Below the pieces are notes generated by a model. The model saw only the letters and a list, made by a program, of their open reading frames with translations. It was not told the DNA's origin and searched no databases. Positions 34,847-45,038 of a DNA stretch of 64,000 nt are shown one piece after another. Source of the stretch: Conyzicola nivalis. GTDB taxonomy: Bacteria; Actinomycetota; Actinomycetes; Actinomycetales; Microbacteriaceae. How positions within the stretch are numbered: the stretch's first letter is position 1; each line of letters opens with the position of its first letter. The position numbers were made by a program, and so were the translations under genes. Location of the stretch: the NCBI RefSeq assembly GCF_014639655.1, contig NZ_BMGB01000001.1, forward strand, positions 434,001-498,000. The letters are read 5' to 3'.

Positions 34847-35271
34847 CAGGCGAGGCTGGCTTCGAGAGTGATCGGGATGCCGGCGAGCGCGCGGGACACG
34901 GGGCAGTTCTCCTTGGCCTCGGCCGCGAGGCGCTCGAAGTCCTCCTCGCTGATTCCGGGAACCTTGGCGCTGACCAGCAGGTGGCTGCCGGTGATGCCGA
35001 CGGAGGGGTCGAAGGTCACCGCCGCGGTGACCTGCAGGCTCTCCGGCGTGTGGCCGGCCGTAGCGAGTTCGTTCGCGAAGGCCATCGAGAAGCAGGCGGA
35101 GTGCGCCGCACCGAGCAGTTCTTCCGGATTGGTCTTGCCGGCTTCGCCCTGGGAGCGCGCCGCCCACGAGACCGGGAACTCCGCGGCATCCGAAGAATCG
35201 AGCGAGGTGGTCCCTGATCCGCTCGGCAGATCTCCGAACCACAGGGTTGTTGCTTCACTGGTGACTGACAT
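34846..35271 (-). CDS. OsmC-type peroxidase
   Basis: The 141-aa product has the two redox Cys of the OsmC group in SACFSMAF and ENCPVSRAL, at the expected spacing, and the typical N-terminal GSG...SLD beta region. OsmC detoxifies organic hydroperoxides with dihydrolipoamide-type reductants. AAAGGGA precedes the start. It is the first gene of a two-gene operon with the SDR gene and is divergent from thyA. Confidence 0.9.
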   Translation of the reverse strand: MSVTSEATTLWFGDLPSGSGTTSLDSSDAAEFPVSWAARSQGEAGKTNPEELLGAAHSACFSMAFANELATAGHTPESLQVTAAVTFDPSVGITGSHLLVSAKVPGISEEDFERLAAEAKENCPVSRALAGIPITLEASLA

Positions 35272-35316
35272 TGGATGATCCCTTTCGTCGATCTCACCCT
35301 AAGCCGGGAGGGGCGG

Positions 35317-35322
35317 TATCGT
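35317..35322 (+). promoter_or_regulatory. -10 box for a leaderless thyA mRNA
   Basis: TATCGT ends six bases before the ATG at 35329. This supports the shorter thyA start. Confidence 0.5.
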
Positions 35323-35328
35323 GAAGGC

Positions 35329-36123
35329 ATGCTGCAATACCTCGACCTGCTGCGCGACGTTCTCGAAAACGGCGCCGAGAAATCCGACCGCACCGGCACG
35401 GGAACGCGCAGCGTCTTCGGCCGACAGCTGCGGTTCGACCTCGCCGAGGGATTCCCGATGCTGACGACGAAGAAGCTGCACCAGAAGAGCATCGTGGGGG
35501 AGCTGATCTGGTTTCTCCGCGGCGACACCAACGTGCACTGGCTGCAAGAGCGCGGCATCAAGATCTGGGACGAGTGGGCCGACGAGAACGGCGATCTCGG
35601 ACCGGTCTACGGTCACCAGTGGCGATCGTGGCCGACGCCCGACGGCGGGTCGATCGACCAGATCGCCAAGGTCATCGACTCGATCAAGAACAACCCGGAT
35701 TCCCGCCGCCACATCGTGAGCGCCTGGAACGTGGCCGAGGTCGACGACATGGCGCTGCCCCCGTGCCACACGATGTTCCAGTTCTACGTCGCCGACGGCA
35801 AGCTCTCCTGCCAGCTGTACCAGCGCTCCGCAGACGTCTTCCTCGGTGTGCCCTTCAACATCGCGTCGTACGCCCTGCTGACGATGATCGTCGCCCAGCT
35901 CACCGGCCTCGAGCCCGGCGAGTTCGTGCACACCTTCGGTGACGCGCACCTCTACAGCAACCATATCGAACAGGCCGAACTGCAGCTCACCCGTGAGCCC
36001 GGCCCGCTGCCGACGATGCTGATCAACCCGGACCGCACCGAGATCGACAGTTTCGAACTCGACGACTTCACCCTCGTCGACTACGTCGCCGCGCCCTCGA
36101 TCAAGGCCCCGATCGCCGTATGA
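35329..36123 (+). CDS. thyA: Thymidylate synthase
   Basis: With the start at ATG 35329 the product has 264 residues, the same length as E. coli ThyA, and the nucleophile Cys in [10 protein letters not shown] falls at residue 146, matching that enzyme. Other signatures are [28 protein letters not shown] and HIYSNH-like HLYSNH. It methylates dUMP using methylenetetrahydrofolate. Its stop overlaps the folA start by four bases, so the two are translationally coupled: folA recycles the dihydrofolate that ThyA makes. Confidence 0.97.
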   Translation: MLQYLDLLRDVLENGAEKSDRTGTGTRSVFGRQLRFDLAEGFPMLTTKKLHQKSIVGELIWFLRGDTNVHWLQERGIKIWDEWADENGDLGPVYGHQWRSWPTPDGGSIDQIAKVIDSIKNNPDSRRHIVSAWNVAEVDDMALPPCHTMFQFYVADGKLSCQLYQRSADVFLGVPFNIASYALLTMIVAQLTGLEPGEFVHTFGDAHLYSNHIEQAELQLTREPGPLPTMLINPDRTEIDSFELDDFTLVDYVAAPSIKAPIAV

Positions 36124-36596
36124 CGCCCGCCCAGTCGATCACGCTCGTCGCGGCCATGGGGCGCAACCGTGTGATCGGCCTCGACGGCGACATGCCCTGG
36201 CACTTCTCCGAGGACCTCGCCCACTTCAAGCGCACCACCATGGGCGGCGTGATGATCATGGGGCGCAAGACCTTCGACTCGATCGGCCGCCCGCTGCCGG
36301 GGCGCCGCAGCATCGTGATCACCCGCAGCGCCGAGTGGTCGCACGAGGGCGTCGAGGTCGTGCACTCGCTCGACGACGCCCTGGCGTTGGCGGGCACGTC
36401 CGCGCCCGTGTTCGTCGTCGGCGGGGGAGAGATCTACTCCCAGTCGCTCGCCCTCGCCGACCGCCTGGTACTCACCGAAATCGACGACGCCCCCGCCGGA
36501 GACACCTACTTCCCCGAGTGGTCGCGAGCCGAGTGGGTCGAGACAGCCCGCGACACCCGCGACGACCTCTCCTTCGTCACCTGGGAGCGCGTCTAG
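36120..36596 (+). CDS. folA: Dihydrofolate reductase
   Basis: The 158-aa product has [11 protein letters not shown], the Met20-loop motif DMPWHF, catalytic Asp32 in SEDLAHFK, and [15 protein letters not shown]. It regenerates tetrahydrofolate for thymidylate synthesis; the ATGA overlap with thyA ensures coexpression. A large inverted repeat lies just downstream. Confidence 0.96.
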   Translation: MTPAQSITLVAAMGRNRVIGLDGDMPWHFSEDLAHFKRTTMGGVMIMGRKTFDSIGRPLPGRRSIVITRSAEWSHEGVEVVHSLDDALALAGTSAPVFVVGGGEIYSQSLALADRLVLTEIDDAPAGDTYFPEWSRAEWVETARDTRDDLSFVTWERV

Positions 36597-36649
36597 CCGC
36601 GTTTGCGCCAGCGGCCTCTACGCGCTCGCTGTTTGCGCCGGTCACCCGC

Positions 36650-36718
36650 AAAACGTTCCTGAACCGAAGGACAACGGCGCCTGTTATTCATCAGCGTCCT
36701 TCGCTTCAGGAACGTTTT
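36650..36718. repeat. Long inverted repeat, 23-bp arms with one mismatch
   Basis: Arms at 36650-36672 and 36696-36718 match at 22 of 23 positions and enclose a 23-nt loop. This could form a large hairpin or cruciform. It is just after folA, with no T-run, so a simple terminator does not explain it. The 241-base gap that holds it has two nearby copies of GTTTGCGCC but no other gene. Confidence 0.8.
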
Positions 36719-36837
36719 CACCGTCACGGCCACCGGCGACCTCGCCACTTCGCCCTCCACATCGCTGTGGCACCGCGTTCCTCCACACATTGCGCCACGC
36801 CGCGCCAGCGGGGACCCGCACGAGGCATGCTCGCGGA

Positions 36838-37275
36838 GTGCACCCTGTTGAGCGCGTGGTCCGAAAACTAGGCGGCATTGCGTCTACCGCGGAAATCTTG
36901 GCGCGCGGGTATGAGACCGACATGGTCAGGCTCGTGGCGAGCTACGGCCGCATCGTGCCTGTCCGGCAAGGCTGGTACGCGGTGCCCGAGGTGCCGAAGG
37001 ACTCGCTTCGTGCCTGGCGTGCGGGCGGGCGCCTGACGTGCATCAGCGCGGCCGTGCAGCACGGGCTGTGGGCGCACGACGTCGACGCACTGCACGTGAG
37101 GGTCGCCGCCAACGCTTCGCGTGTAGAACGTTCGCCGCGCGTTGTCCTGCACTGGTCGCGCGCGGCGGTTACCGGCTCGCGACTCGCCGTTTCCGTCGAG
37201 GAAGCGTTGCAGACCATTCGCCGATGCCAGCCCGCCGAGGTATTCCATGCGATCCGGCGAGCGGCTAACCGATAG
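36838..37275 (+). pseudogene. Truncated AbiEi/DUF559-type gene remnant
   Basis: The GTG at 36838 gives 145 residues. The N-terminal part (VRKLGGIASTAEILARGYET, then GRIVPVRQGWYAVPEVPK) matches the winged-helix AbiEi antitoxin-type domain found at the start of many Microbacteriaceae proteins of about 290 residues that end in a DUF559 Vsr-like nuclease domain. Here the frame stops at 37275, only nine bases before dapA, so the expected C-terminal nuclease half is missing. The stop codon TAG is also the beginning of the likely dapA -10. An intact short protein cannot be excluded, so the pseudogene call is tentative. Confidence 0.5.
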
Positions 37276-37278
37276 CCT
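37273..37278 (+). promoter_or_regulatory. -10 box for a leaderless dapA mRNA
   Basis: TAGCCT ends six bases before the GTG at 37285. The box overlaps the stop codon of the preceding remnant gene. Confidence 0.5.
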
Positions 37279-37284
37279 TAGACC

Positions 37285-38262
37285 GTGTCTACTACGTCTA
37301 ACCCATTCGGCCAGGTTCTCGTTGCGTTGGTGACCCCGTTCACCCCCGACGGCGAAGTGGACTGGAACGACGTAGAGAAGCACATCGACCGCGTCATCAC
37401 CGACGGTGCGGACGGCATCGTCGTGACCGGTACCACCGGAGAGACATCCACCCTCACCGACCCCGAAAAGCTCAAGCTCGTCGAGGTAGCGAAGTCGGTC
37501 GCGGGCGGTCGCGCGAAGATCATCACCGGCGGCGGCTCGAACGAGACCGCGCACGCCATCGAGCTCGCCAAAAAGAGCGAGAAGGCCGGCGCTGACGGCA
37601 ACATGATCGTCACCCCGTACTACAACAAGCCGACCCAGGCCGGAGTACTCACCCACTTCCGCATGATCGCCGATGCCACCGACCTGCCGGTGATCCTGTA
37701 TGACATCCCCGGTCGCACGGGCATCCCGATCAAGTACGAGACGATCCTGCGCGCCTCGAAGCACCCCAACATCCTCGCGATCAAAGACGCCAAGGGCGAC
37801 CTCGCCGAGGTGAGCCGCGTTCTCAACCAGACCGACCTCATCTACTTCTGCGGCGACGACGCCAACGCGCTGCCGAGCCTGGCCATCGGCGCCACCGGCC
37901 TCATCGGCGTGACGGCGAACATCGCCCCTATGCCGTACCGGCACATGATCGACGCCGTGAACGCGGGCGACCTCACCGCCGCGACCGCCGCGCACAAGGC
38001 CCTCGAGCCGCTCGTGCGCGCCATCATGACCCACGTGCCGGGTACCGTCTCGACCAAGTACGTGCTGCACGGCCTCGGCCGCATCGGCTCGCCCCGCGTG
38101 CGCCTGCCCCTCGTCGGGCCGGAAGAGTGGGAAGCCGCCCAGATCGAAGACGAGATCGATCTCGTGAAAGACATCCCCGGTGTCGACTTCCGCAACTTCC
38201 GTCCCGACCGCAACGCGGCCGCCGGGGGCGCCCTGCCCAAGGTGGCCGGCACCACCCGTTAG
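37285..38262 (+). CDS. dapA: 4-hydroxy-tetrahydrodipicolinate synthase
   Basis: The 325-aa enzyme shows GTTGETSTLT, TPYYNKPTQAG with the catalytic Tyr, YDIPGRTGIPI and the Schiff-base Lys in LAIKDAKGD. It condenses pyruvate with aspartate semialdehyde, the first step of the diaminopimelate branch. The C-terminal tail (about 25 residues, VDFRNFRPDRN) is longer than in E. coli DapA. The GTG start has no ribosome site but a -10 six bases upstream. It directly precedes rnj, a common actinobacterial order. Confidence 0.96.
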   Translation: MSTTSNPFGQVLVALVTPFTPDGEVDWNDVEKHIDRVITDGADGIVVTGTTGETSTLTDPEKLKLVEVAKSVAGGRAKIITGGGSNETAHAIELAKKSEKAGADGNMIVTPYYNKPTQAGVLTHFRMIADATDLPVILYDIPGRTGIPIKYETILRASKHPNILAIKDAKGDLAEVSRVLNQTDLIYFCGDDANALPSLAIGATGLIGVTANIAPMPYRHMIDAVNAGDLTAATAAHKALEPLVRAIMTHVPGTVSTKYVLHGLGRIGSPRVRLPLVGPEEWEAAQIEDEIDLVKDIPGVDFRNFRPDRNAAAGGALPKVAGTTR

Positions 38263-38325
38263 GTGCCCGACAACAAGCTTGCACAAGGGGGCTAAAGACC
38301 CCGCAGCTCAACAAAAAAGGAACGC

Positions 38326-40002
38326 ATGCCCTCCACTATCTACACGCCCGCCAAGCTCAAACCCGGCACCCTGCGCATCACCCCGATCGGTGGTCTCGGC
38401 GAAATCGGTCGCAACATGACCACGTTCGAGATCGACGGCAAGATCCTGATCGTCGACTGCGGCGTGCTCTTCCCCGAGGAGCACCAGCCGGGCGTCGACC
38501 TGATCCTGCCCGACTTCACGCCGATCAAGGACCGTCTGCAGGACATCATCGGTGTCGTGCTCACGCACGGGCACGAGGACCACATCGGCGCGGTGCCGTA
38601 CCTGCTCAAGCTGCGCCCCGACATCCCGCTCATCGGTTCCACCCTGACGCTGGCCCTCATCGAGGCGAAGCTCAAAGAACACCGCATCGTGCCGTACACG
38701 CTCACCGTCGCCGAGGGTGACCTCGAGCGCATGGGGCCGTTCGACCTCGAGTTCATCGCCGTCAACCACTCGATCCCCGACGCCCTCGCCGTGTGCATCA
38801 CGACGAAGGCCGGAACCGTGCTGCACACCGGCGACTTCAAGATGGACCAGTTGCCGCTCGACGAGCGCATCACCGACCTGCGCGCCTTCGCGCGCATCGG
38901 CGAGACCGGCCTCGACCTGTTCATGAGCGACTCCACCAACGCCGACGTTCCCGGCTTCACGCCGAACGAGCGCGACATCGGACCGGTACTGGAGTCCGTC
39001 ATCGCGCGTTCACCGCGCCGCGTCATCGTCGCGAGCTTCTCCAGCCACGTTCACCGTGTGCAGCAGGTGCTCGACGCCGCGTACGCCAACGATCGCAAGG
39101 TCGTTCTGATGGGCCGCTCGATGGTGCGCAACATGGGCATCGCCGCCGACCTCGGCTACCTCAAGGTTCCGAAGGACGTGCTGATCGACGCCAAGAAGGC
39201 CGTCAATCTGCCCGACAACAAGCTGGTCTACATGTCCACCGGCAGCCAGGGCGAGCCGATGGCCGTGCTCTCGCGCATGGCGAACCAGGAGCACCAGATC
39301 GTCATCGGCAAGGGCGACACGATCATCCTCGCGTCGAGCCTCATCCCCGGCAACGAAAACGGCGTCTACCGCATGATCAACGGGCTGATGAAGCTCGGCG
39401 CCAACGTGGTGCACAAGGGCAACGCCAAGGTGCACGTCTCCGGACACGCAGCCGCCGGGGAGCTGCTCTACTGCTACAACATCCTCAAGCCGAAGAACGT
39501 GCTCCCCGTGCACGGCGAGCAGCGTCACCTCGTGGCGAACGCGAACCTCGCAATCCAGACCGGCGTGCCGGAGGAGAACACCTTCGTCGCCGAAGACGGC
39601 ACGGTGTTCGACCTGAAGGACGGCTACGTGCACCAGGTCGGGCAGCTCGACCTCGGCTTCGTCTACGTCGACGGCTCGAGCGTCGGCGAGATCACCGAGG
39701 CAGACCTCAAGGACCGCCGCATCCTGAGCGAAGAGGGCTTCATCTCCATCTTCGTCGCGGTGGACAAGCAGACCGGAAAGGTGCTCGTCGGACCCGAGAT
39801 CCAGGCCCGCGGCTTCGCGGAAGACGAGGCCGTTTTCGACGCCGTGGTGCCTCAGGTCATCAAGGCCCTCGAAGACGCGGCCAAAAACGGTACCCGCGAC
39901 AACGTCGCCCTGCAGCAGGTCGTGCGCCGCACGGTCGGCCGCTGGGTGAACACGCAGCACCGTCGCAAGCCGATGATCGTTCCGGTCGTCATCGAGGCGT
40001 GA
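38326..40002 (+). CDS. rnj: Ribonuclease J
   Basis: The 558-aa protein has the metallo-beta-lactamase metal motif HGHEDHIGA (near residue 81), GDFKMDQLP, and the beta-CASP segment with VSGHAAAGELL and LPVHGEQRHL. RNase J acts as a 5-prime to 3-prime exonuclease and endonuclease in mRNA decay and rRNA maturation. AAAAGGA precedes the ATG. Along with PNPase in this window it supplies both directions of RNA decay. Confidence 0.96.
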   Translation: MPSTIYTPAKLKPGTLRITPIGGLGEIGRNMTTFEIDGKILIVDCGVLFPEEHQPGVDLILPDFTPIKDRLQDIIGVVLTHGHEDHIGAVPYLLKLRPDIPLIGSTLTLALIEAKLKEHRIVPYTLTVAEGDLERMGPFDLEFIAVNHSIPDALAVCITTKAGTVLHTGDFKMDQLPLDERITDLRAFARIGETGLDLFMSDSTNADVPGFTPNERDIGPVLESVIARSPRRVIVASFSSHVHRVQQVLDAAYANDRKVVLMGRSMVRNMGIAADLGYLKVPKDVLIDAKKAVNLPDNKLVYMSTGSQGEPMAVLSRMANQEHQIVIGKGDTIILASSLIPGNENGVYRMINGLMKLGANVVHKGNAKVHVSGHAAAGELLYCYNILKPKNVLPVHGEQRHLVANANLAIQTGVPEENTFVAEDGTVFDLKDGYVHQVGQLDLGFVYVDGSSVGEITEADLKDRRILSEEGFISIFVAVDKQTGKVLVGPEIQARGFAEDEAVFDAVVPQVIKALEDAAKNGTRDNVALQQVVRRTVGRWVNTQHRRKPMIVPVVIEA

Positions 40003-40090
40003 TGCCGATGCCGCTCCCATAGGCCGATTGCGGCCATATCGAGACCTATGGGGTCTGTGCCGTTCGCGGTGCAGACCCCATACTCGTCGT

Positions 40091-40789
40091 GTGACTACCG
40101 GTCCGCGCATGCTCTTCGCCGGTGTGATCACCGCCGCGGTGATCGCGCTCGACGCCTGCGCCAGCCCGTCGGAGACACCGTCCTCACCGAGCCCGACGCC
40201 GACGGTCTCGTCGACCCCCTCGCCGACCGCGGAGCCCGTACGACCGACCCTCGACGAACTGCGTCTGACGGCGGACGGGTTGGGCGACCTCGTCGTCGGC
40301 GAGCCCGTTCCGGAGACCCCGCCCGACCTCGCCATCGTCGCGTTCGATCCCCGAGGGTGCATCTCGGAGGAGTCGACGCTCGTCGAGGGCGAGCCGGGCG
40401 CCGGCTTCTGGCGTCCGAGCTACCCGGAGGACCGCCCATTCCAGGTCGTCACCGAGGGTCGGGTACAGGGCACGCCGATCATCAACATCCAGGTCGGATC
40501 CGAGTCCGTGCTGACTGACACGGGCATCGGCATCGGCTCCGGCGTCGACGAGGTGCTCGCGGCCTACCCCGGCATCACGGTCATGCCCGGGGCGTTGCTC
40601 ACGCTGGTCTACGTGGTCGAGGCGCCCGAGGGGACGCTCGCCTTCGAGATCGCCAATCCGGCCGGCTCCCCGGAGGGATACTGGGAGCCCGAACAGCTGA
40701 ACACGGTCGCCTACATGGTCGCGTACGCGCCCGGTCAGTCGGTGTCGGCCGTCTACGCGACGGACACCGCGGGCGCCTGCACGGTGTGA
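40091..40789 (+). CDS. Putative lipoprotein
   Basis: The GTG at 40091 gives 232 aa with a hydrophobic signal and a lipobox-like LDAC (Cys near residue 24), in which Asp at -2 is unusual. A Ser/Pro/Thr-rich linker follows. The C-terminal part (VGEPVPETPPDLAIVAFDP, then TGIGIGSGVDEVLAAYPGI) looks like a small secreted domain of unknown function. It lies between rnj and ftsK, where a variable gene is common. Confidence 0.6.
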   Translation: MTTGPRMLFAGVITAAVIALDACASPSETPSSPSPTPTVSSTPSPTAEPVRPTLDELRLTADGLGDLVVGEPVPETPPDLAIVAFDPRGCISEESTLVEGEPGAGFWRPSYPEDRPFQVVTEGRVQGTPIINIQVGSESVLTDTGIGIGSGVDEVLAAYPGITVMPGALLTLVYVVEAPEGTLAFEIANPAGSPEGYWEPEQLNTVAYMVAYAPGQSVSAVYATDTAGACTV

Positions 40790-40864
40790 CCGTCGTCGCC
40801 GACGCGACCGGCTGGCAGACCAACACGCACCCCCGCCTAACGGCCCGATGACGGCGCCCGACGG

Positions 40865-40870
40865 TACCGT
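40865..40870 (+). promoter_or_regulatory. -10 box for a leaderless ftsK mRNA
   Basis: TACCGT ends six bases before the ATG at 40877 and no ribosome site is present. Confidence 0.45.
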
Positions 40871-40876
40871 GAACGC

Positions 40877-43714
40877 ATGGCTACGAGCACCAAACCGACC
40901 TCGCGTGCGCGCACGACGTCGACTCGGGCGCGCCCGGCGGCAAAACAGGCCGCCACCAAGAACATAGCGACCAAGAAGCTTCCCGTCCCGAAGTCGGCGC
41001 CCAGCGACGAGCCCGGCCTGCTGAGCCGCGCCTACCTCGGCCTCGCCCACGTCGTGGGCGGTGCGGCCCGCGTGCTCGGCAAAGAGACGCTCGCGAAAGA
41101 CGAACGCCGCGACGGCTTCCCCTTCTTCCTCTTCCTGCTCGCCGTGGCCGGCGCGGTGATCGAGTGGTTCAGCCCCCTCGACCCGGTGGCCATCGCGCTC
41201 GACGCCTACACGTTCGGCGGTCTCTTCGGCCGCGTCGCCTTCGCCCTGCCGGTGATCATGCTGGTCTTCGCCGTCTGGCTGTTCCGCCACCCCGCGAGCG
41301 TGCACGACAACGGCCGCATCGGCATCGGCCTCACCATCCTCCTCACCACGATCAGCGCGCTGTGTCACATCTTCGGCGGCCAGCCCGGCTGGCCGCTGGT
41401 CGCGACCGAGATCGCCGCGGCCGGGGGAGTGCTCGGCTGGCTCTTGGCGGCACCCCTCCTGCTCGCGACCGAGTGGGTCGCCGTTCCGGTGGTCGTCGTG
41501 CTGCTCGTGCTCTCGCTGTTCATCATCACGAAGACCCCGCCGAACCGCGTGGGCGACCGCCTGCGCGAGCTGTACGCCTACCTGTTCGGCGCCGAGCTCG
41601 AAGAGAAGGCAGCCGTCGCCAAGAGCGATAAGGCCGACAAGAACGCCTCCGCCCACAACGACTCAGGCAAATTCGGCTCGCTCGGCGACCTCGGAGTGGA
41701 GAACGACTACGACGCCGACCCCGCGAGCGTTCCCTGGTGGCGGCGCAACAAGACCGAGGCGGGCAGCGACCAGGCCGCGTTCGACTCGCCGGTGGTGCAG
41801 CCCACGTCAGGGCAGGCCGACAAGAACGGGCCCAGCGGCAAGACCGAGGTACTCGACCTCAACCACGCGAAAGACGGCGACTTCGGCATCGAACTGCTCG
41901 AAGAGCTCGTCAAGGCCGAAGAGGCCGTCAAGCGCTTCACCGGAGAGGTCGAGACCGGCGTCGTCGTGCGCGAAGACACGCCGAGCAAGGTCGCGCCCCT
42001 GCCCGGCTTCCCCTCGACCACGAGCGAGAAGGGCCACGCCGGCGAGTTCGAGGGCGCGCAGCAGCCGCCCCTACGCACGCCATCGATTCCGCACCGGGGC
42101 CCCAGCGCGCCCTACCGCCTCCCCGCGTCATCCATGCTCACCCCCGGAACCCCGCCCAAATCCCGCAGCGCCGCGAACGACGAGGTTGTCGCGTCGATCA
42201 CGGAGGTCCTGCGCCAGTTCCAGGTGGATGCCTCGGTCACCGGTTTCAGCCGAGGCCCCTCGGTGACCCGCTACGAGCTGGAGCTCGGCCCGGGTGTCAA
42301 GGTCGAGCGGGTCACCGCTCTCGCCAAGAACATCAGCTACGCGGTGGCCAGCAACGAGGTCAACATCCTCTCGCCCATTCCCGGCAAGAGCGCCATCGGC
42401 GTCGAGATTCCGAACAAGGACCGCGAGATCGTCTCCCTCGGCGATGTGCTGACGTCCGGTGCATCCACCCGCAGCACCCACCCCATGACCATCGGGCTCG
42501 GCAAAGACGTCGAGGGCGGCTTCGTCGTCGCGAACCTCGCGAAGATGCCCCACCTTCTCGTCGCGGGTTCGACCGGCTCGGGCAAGTCGAGCTTCGTCAA
42601 CTCCATGATCACCTCGGTGCTCATGCGCGCGACGCCGGCCGAAGTGCGCATGGTGCTGATCGACCCGAAGCGGGTCGAGCTCTCGATCTACGCGGGTGTC
42701 CCTCACCTCATCACGCCCATCATCACGAACCCGAAGAAGGCCGCCGAAGCGCTGGCCTGGGTCGTGAAGGAGATGGACATGCGGTACGACGACCTCGCCA
42801 GCTTCGGCTTCCGTCACATCGACGACTTCAACAAGGCCGTAATCGCCGACGAGATCGTGCTGCCCGCCGGCAGCGAACGCAAGCTGTCGCCCTACCCCTA
42901 CCTGCTCGTGGTGGTCGACGAGCTCGCCGACCTCATGATGGTGGCACCGCGCGACGTCGAAGACTCGATCGTGCGCATTACCCAGCTTGCGCGCGCCTCG
43001 GGCATCCACCTCGTGCTCGCGACACAGCGGCCCTCCGTCGACGTCGTCACCGGCCTCATCAAGGCCAACGTGCCGTCGCGGCTCGCGTTCGCTGTGTCGA
43101 GCATGACCGACTCCCGCGTCATCCTCGACCAGCCGGGTGCCGACAAGCTCATCGGCCAGGGCGACGCGCTCTTCCTCCCGATGGGCACCTCGAAGGCCAT
43201 CCGCGTGCAAGGCGCGTGGGTGCAGGAGAGCGAGATCGCCGCGGTCGTCGCTCACGTCATCGCGCAGGCCCAGCCTGACTACCGGGAAGACGTGGCGGTC
43301 ACCGTCGAGAAGAAGGTGGTCGACGCCGACATCGGCGACGATCTCGAGCTGCTGCTGGCCGCGACCGAGCTCATCGTCAGCACCCAGTTCGGATCGACGT
43401 CGATGCTGCAACGCAAACTGCGCGTCGGCTTCGCCAAGGCGGGGCGCCTGATGGACCTGCTGGAGAGCCGCGAGATCGTCGGCCCGTCCGAGGGTTCGAA
43501 GGCCCGCGACGTGCTCGTCACCGTCGAACAGCTGCCGGCCGTGCTCGCCCGCCTGCGCGGGGGAGACGAGCCGGGAGCCCCGGCCACGCCGCCAGCGACC
43601 CTCGCGCCCGACAGCCTCCAGCGCCGCGATCTCGTTGAGGAGAGTTTCGACGGTTACGATGAGGTCGAGGCGCCGTCAGACGAAGACGCCTGGAACCTGA
43701 CTGACCGGGAGTAA
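40877..43714 (+). CDS. ftsK: DNA translocase FtsK/SpoIIIE
   Basis: The 945-aa protein has a basic N-terminal tail, four to five membrane helices (about residues 75-220), a charged linker, and the motor domain with Walker [13 protein letters not shown] and Walker [16 protein letters not shown]-terminal gamma winged helix (about residues 810-880, [20 protein letters not shown]) is the KOPS-like DNA reader. It pumps chromosomal DNA through the septum and helps resolve dimers. Confidence 0.96.
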   Translation: MATSTKPTSRARTTSTRARPAAKQAATKNIATKKLPVPKSAPSDEPGLLSRAYLGLAHVVGGAARVLGKETLAKDERRDGFPFFLFLLAVAGAVIEWFSPLDPVAIALDAYTFGGLFGRVAFALPVIMLVFAVWLFRHPASVHDNGRIGIGLTILLTTISALCHIFGGQPGWPLVATEIAAAGGVLGWLLAAPLLLATEWVAVPVVVVLLVLSLFIITKTPPNRVGDRLRELYAYLFGAELEEKAAVAKSDKADKNASAHNDSGKFGSLGDLGVENDYDADPASVPWWRRNKTEAGSDQAAFDSPVVQPTSGQADKNGPSGKTEVLDLNHAKDGDFGIELLEELVKAEEAVKRFTGEVETGVVVREDTPSKVAPLPGFPSTTSEKGHAGEFEGAQQPPLRTPSIPHRGPSAPYRLPASSMLTPGTPPKSRSAANDEVVASITEVLRQFQVDASVTGFSRGPSVTRYELELGPGVKVERVTALAKNISYAVASNEVNILSPIPGKSAIGVEIPNKDREIVSLGDVLTSGASTRSTHPMTIGLGKDVEGGFVVANLAKMPHLLVAGSTGSGKSSFVNSMITSVLMRATPAEVRMVLIDPKRVELSIYAGVPHLITPIITNPKKAAEALAWVVKEMDMRYDDLASFGFRHIDDFNKAVIADEIVLPAGSERKLSPYPYLLVVVDELADLMMVAPRDVEDSIVRITQLARASGIHLVLATQRPSVDVVTGLIKANVPSRLAFAVSSMTDSRVILDQPGADKLIGQGDALFLPMGTSKAIRVQGAWVQESEIAAVVAHVIAQAQPDYREDVAVTVEKKVVDADIGDDLELLLAATELIVSTQFGSTSMLQRKLRVGFAKAGRLMDLLESREIVGPSEGSKARDVLVTVEQLPAVLARLRGGDEPGAPATPPATLAPDSLQRRDLVEESFDGYDEVEAPSDEDAWNLTDRE

Positions 43715-43718
43715 CTTC

Positions 43719-44366
43719 GTGTCGACTGAACCGGTAAACGGCACGACTCCGCACGCTCCGCGTAAAAGCACCATGAGCGGCCGCATCTGGAGCGCCGGAG
43801 ACAGCCCCGCCAGCAACGGCAACGTGGCGAACATCATCACCGTCGTGCGCATCCTGCTCGCGCCGGTCTTCGTCTACCTGCTGCTGCTCGACGGTGGCGA
43901 GATGGGCGCGGTGCGCTGGGTCGCCGCCATCCTGTTCATCGTGGCCATCGCCACCGACGGCATCGACGGCTACATCGCGCGTAGCCGCAACCTGGTCACC
44001 GACCTCGGCGTGCTGCTCGACCCGATCGCCGACAAGATCCTCACGCTGAGCGCCCTCGTCGTCTTGTCGATCCTGGGCGAGCTGTGGTGGTGGGTCACCA
44101 TCATCATCGTCGTGCGGGAGCTCGGCATCACCATCTGGCGGCTCGTGGTCGTCACCAAGGTGGTCGTTCCCGCATCGAAGACCGGAAAGCTCAAGACGCT
44201 CGCGCAGGCCGTCGCGATCTCGCTCTTCCTGCTGCCGTTCGCGACCGTGCTCGGCGACTGGGTGCTGTGGATCAACTGGACCGTCATGGCGGTCGCGTTC
44301 GTGCTCACCGTCTACAGCGGCATCGAATACCTCGTGCAGGCGCGGCGGGCGAAGCAACCCCGTTGA
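43719..44366 (+). CDS. pgsA: CDP-diacylglycerol-glycerol-3-phosphate 3-phosphatidyltransferase
   Basis: The GTG at 43719 starts a 215-aa membrane protein with the CDP-alcohol phosphotransferase signature in DGIDGYIARSRN followed by DLGVLLDPIADK, the two aspartate pairs that bind metal. Five to six hydrophobic helices are visible. It makes phosphatidylglycerol phosphate for anionic lipids. It is four bases after ftsK, so likely in one operon, and a TTG overlapping its stop could start cinA. Confidence 0.94.
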   Translation: MSTEPVNGTTPHAPRKSTMSGRIWSAGDSPASNGNVANIITVVRILLAPVFVYLLLLDGGEMGAVRWVAAILFIVAIATDGIDGYIARSRNLVTDLGVLLDPIADKILTLSALVVLSILGELWWWVTIIIVVRELGITIWRLVVVTKVVVPASKTGKLKTLAQAVAISLFLLPFATVLGDWVLWINWTVMAVAFVLTVYSGIEYLVQARRAKQPR

Positions 44367-44376
44367 TTGACCCTCA

Positions 44377-44397
44377 GTTGAGTAAGCCTGTCGAAAT
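44377..44397 (+). repeat. Degenerate copy of the dispersed GTCGAA repeat
   Basis: The stretch just before the cinA ATG contains AGCCTGTCGAAAT, which matches the core seen at 19497, 33946 and 55756. Confidence 0.45.
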
Positions 44398-44881
44398 GCC
44401 CGATGTCGGCGCCGGACTGGTCGCGCTGTTGAAGCAGCGCGGGCTCACCGTCGCCGTCGCCGAGTCGCTCACCGGCGGGCTGCTCGTCGCCGAGCTCATC
44501 CGCACGCCCGGCGCCTCGGCCGTGGTCAACGGGGGGGTGGTGGCCTACAGCACCGCGCTCAAGCACAGCGTGCTCGGCGTCGACGCCGAGCTTCTGGCCG
44601 CGAACGGAGCCGTAGACCCTCTCGTCGCCGAACAGATGGCGGCGGGTGTCCGGTCCGCCCTCGCGGTCGAGGGAACCCCGGCGGACATCGGTATATCGAC
44701 CACGGGAGTCGCCGGCCCCGAACCGCAGGACGGCAAACCCGTCGGCACCGTCTACCTCGGCTTCGCGATCGGAACCCGGGTGACGAACGTCGCTCTGCAC
44801 CTTTCGGGCACGCGCGATGGCATCCGATCTGCCGTCGTCTCCGAATCACTGAGGCGACTGACGCAACTGCTCACCGATTAG
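44396..44881 (+). CDS. CinA C-terminal domain protein (nicotinamide-nucleotide amidase-like)
   Basis: The 161-aa product starting at ATG 44396 corresponds to the CinA/PncC domain alone: AESLTGGLLVAEL, VVAYSTALKHSVLGV and TTGVAGPEPQDGKPVG are its hallmarks. The domain deamidates NMN in pyridine nucleotide recycling and is often next to recA-region genes. A TTG at 44363, overlapping the pgsA stop, is an alternative start and would add 11 residues. Its placement between pgsA and clgR is typical for actinobacteria. Confidence 0.88.
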   Translation: MPDVGAGLVALLKQRGLTVAVAESLTGGLLVAELIRTPGASAVVNGGVVAYSTALKHSVLGVDAELLAANGAVDPLVAEQMAAGVRSALAVEGTPADIGISTTGVAGPEPQDGKPVGTVYLGFAIGTRVTNVALHLSGTRDGIRSAVVSESLRRLTQLLTD

Positions 44882-45038
44882 TCGGCGGGAATAGTCGGAG
44901 TTTCGATCTCGTTACAGATAACAGATTAACAAGCGACATACAGAATGCTCTGGCTAGAGTACTTACGTATTGGCGCCTGTAGTGTTACTGCTCCATACAC
45001 TTTGTGGATCAGGGCAACAAGTCTTAGAGGAGGGTCCA

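Noticed and set aside
35275-35328. Longer thyA start at 35275
   Set aside because: The later ATG gives the exact E. coli-like length and catalytic Cys146 and has a -10 six bases upstream.
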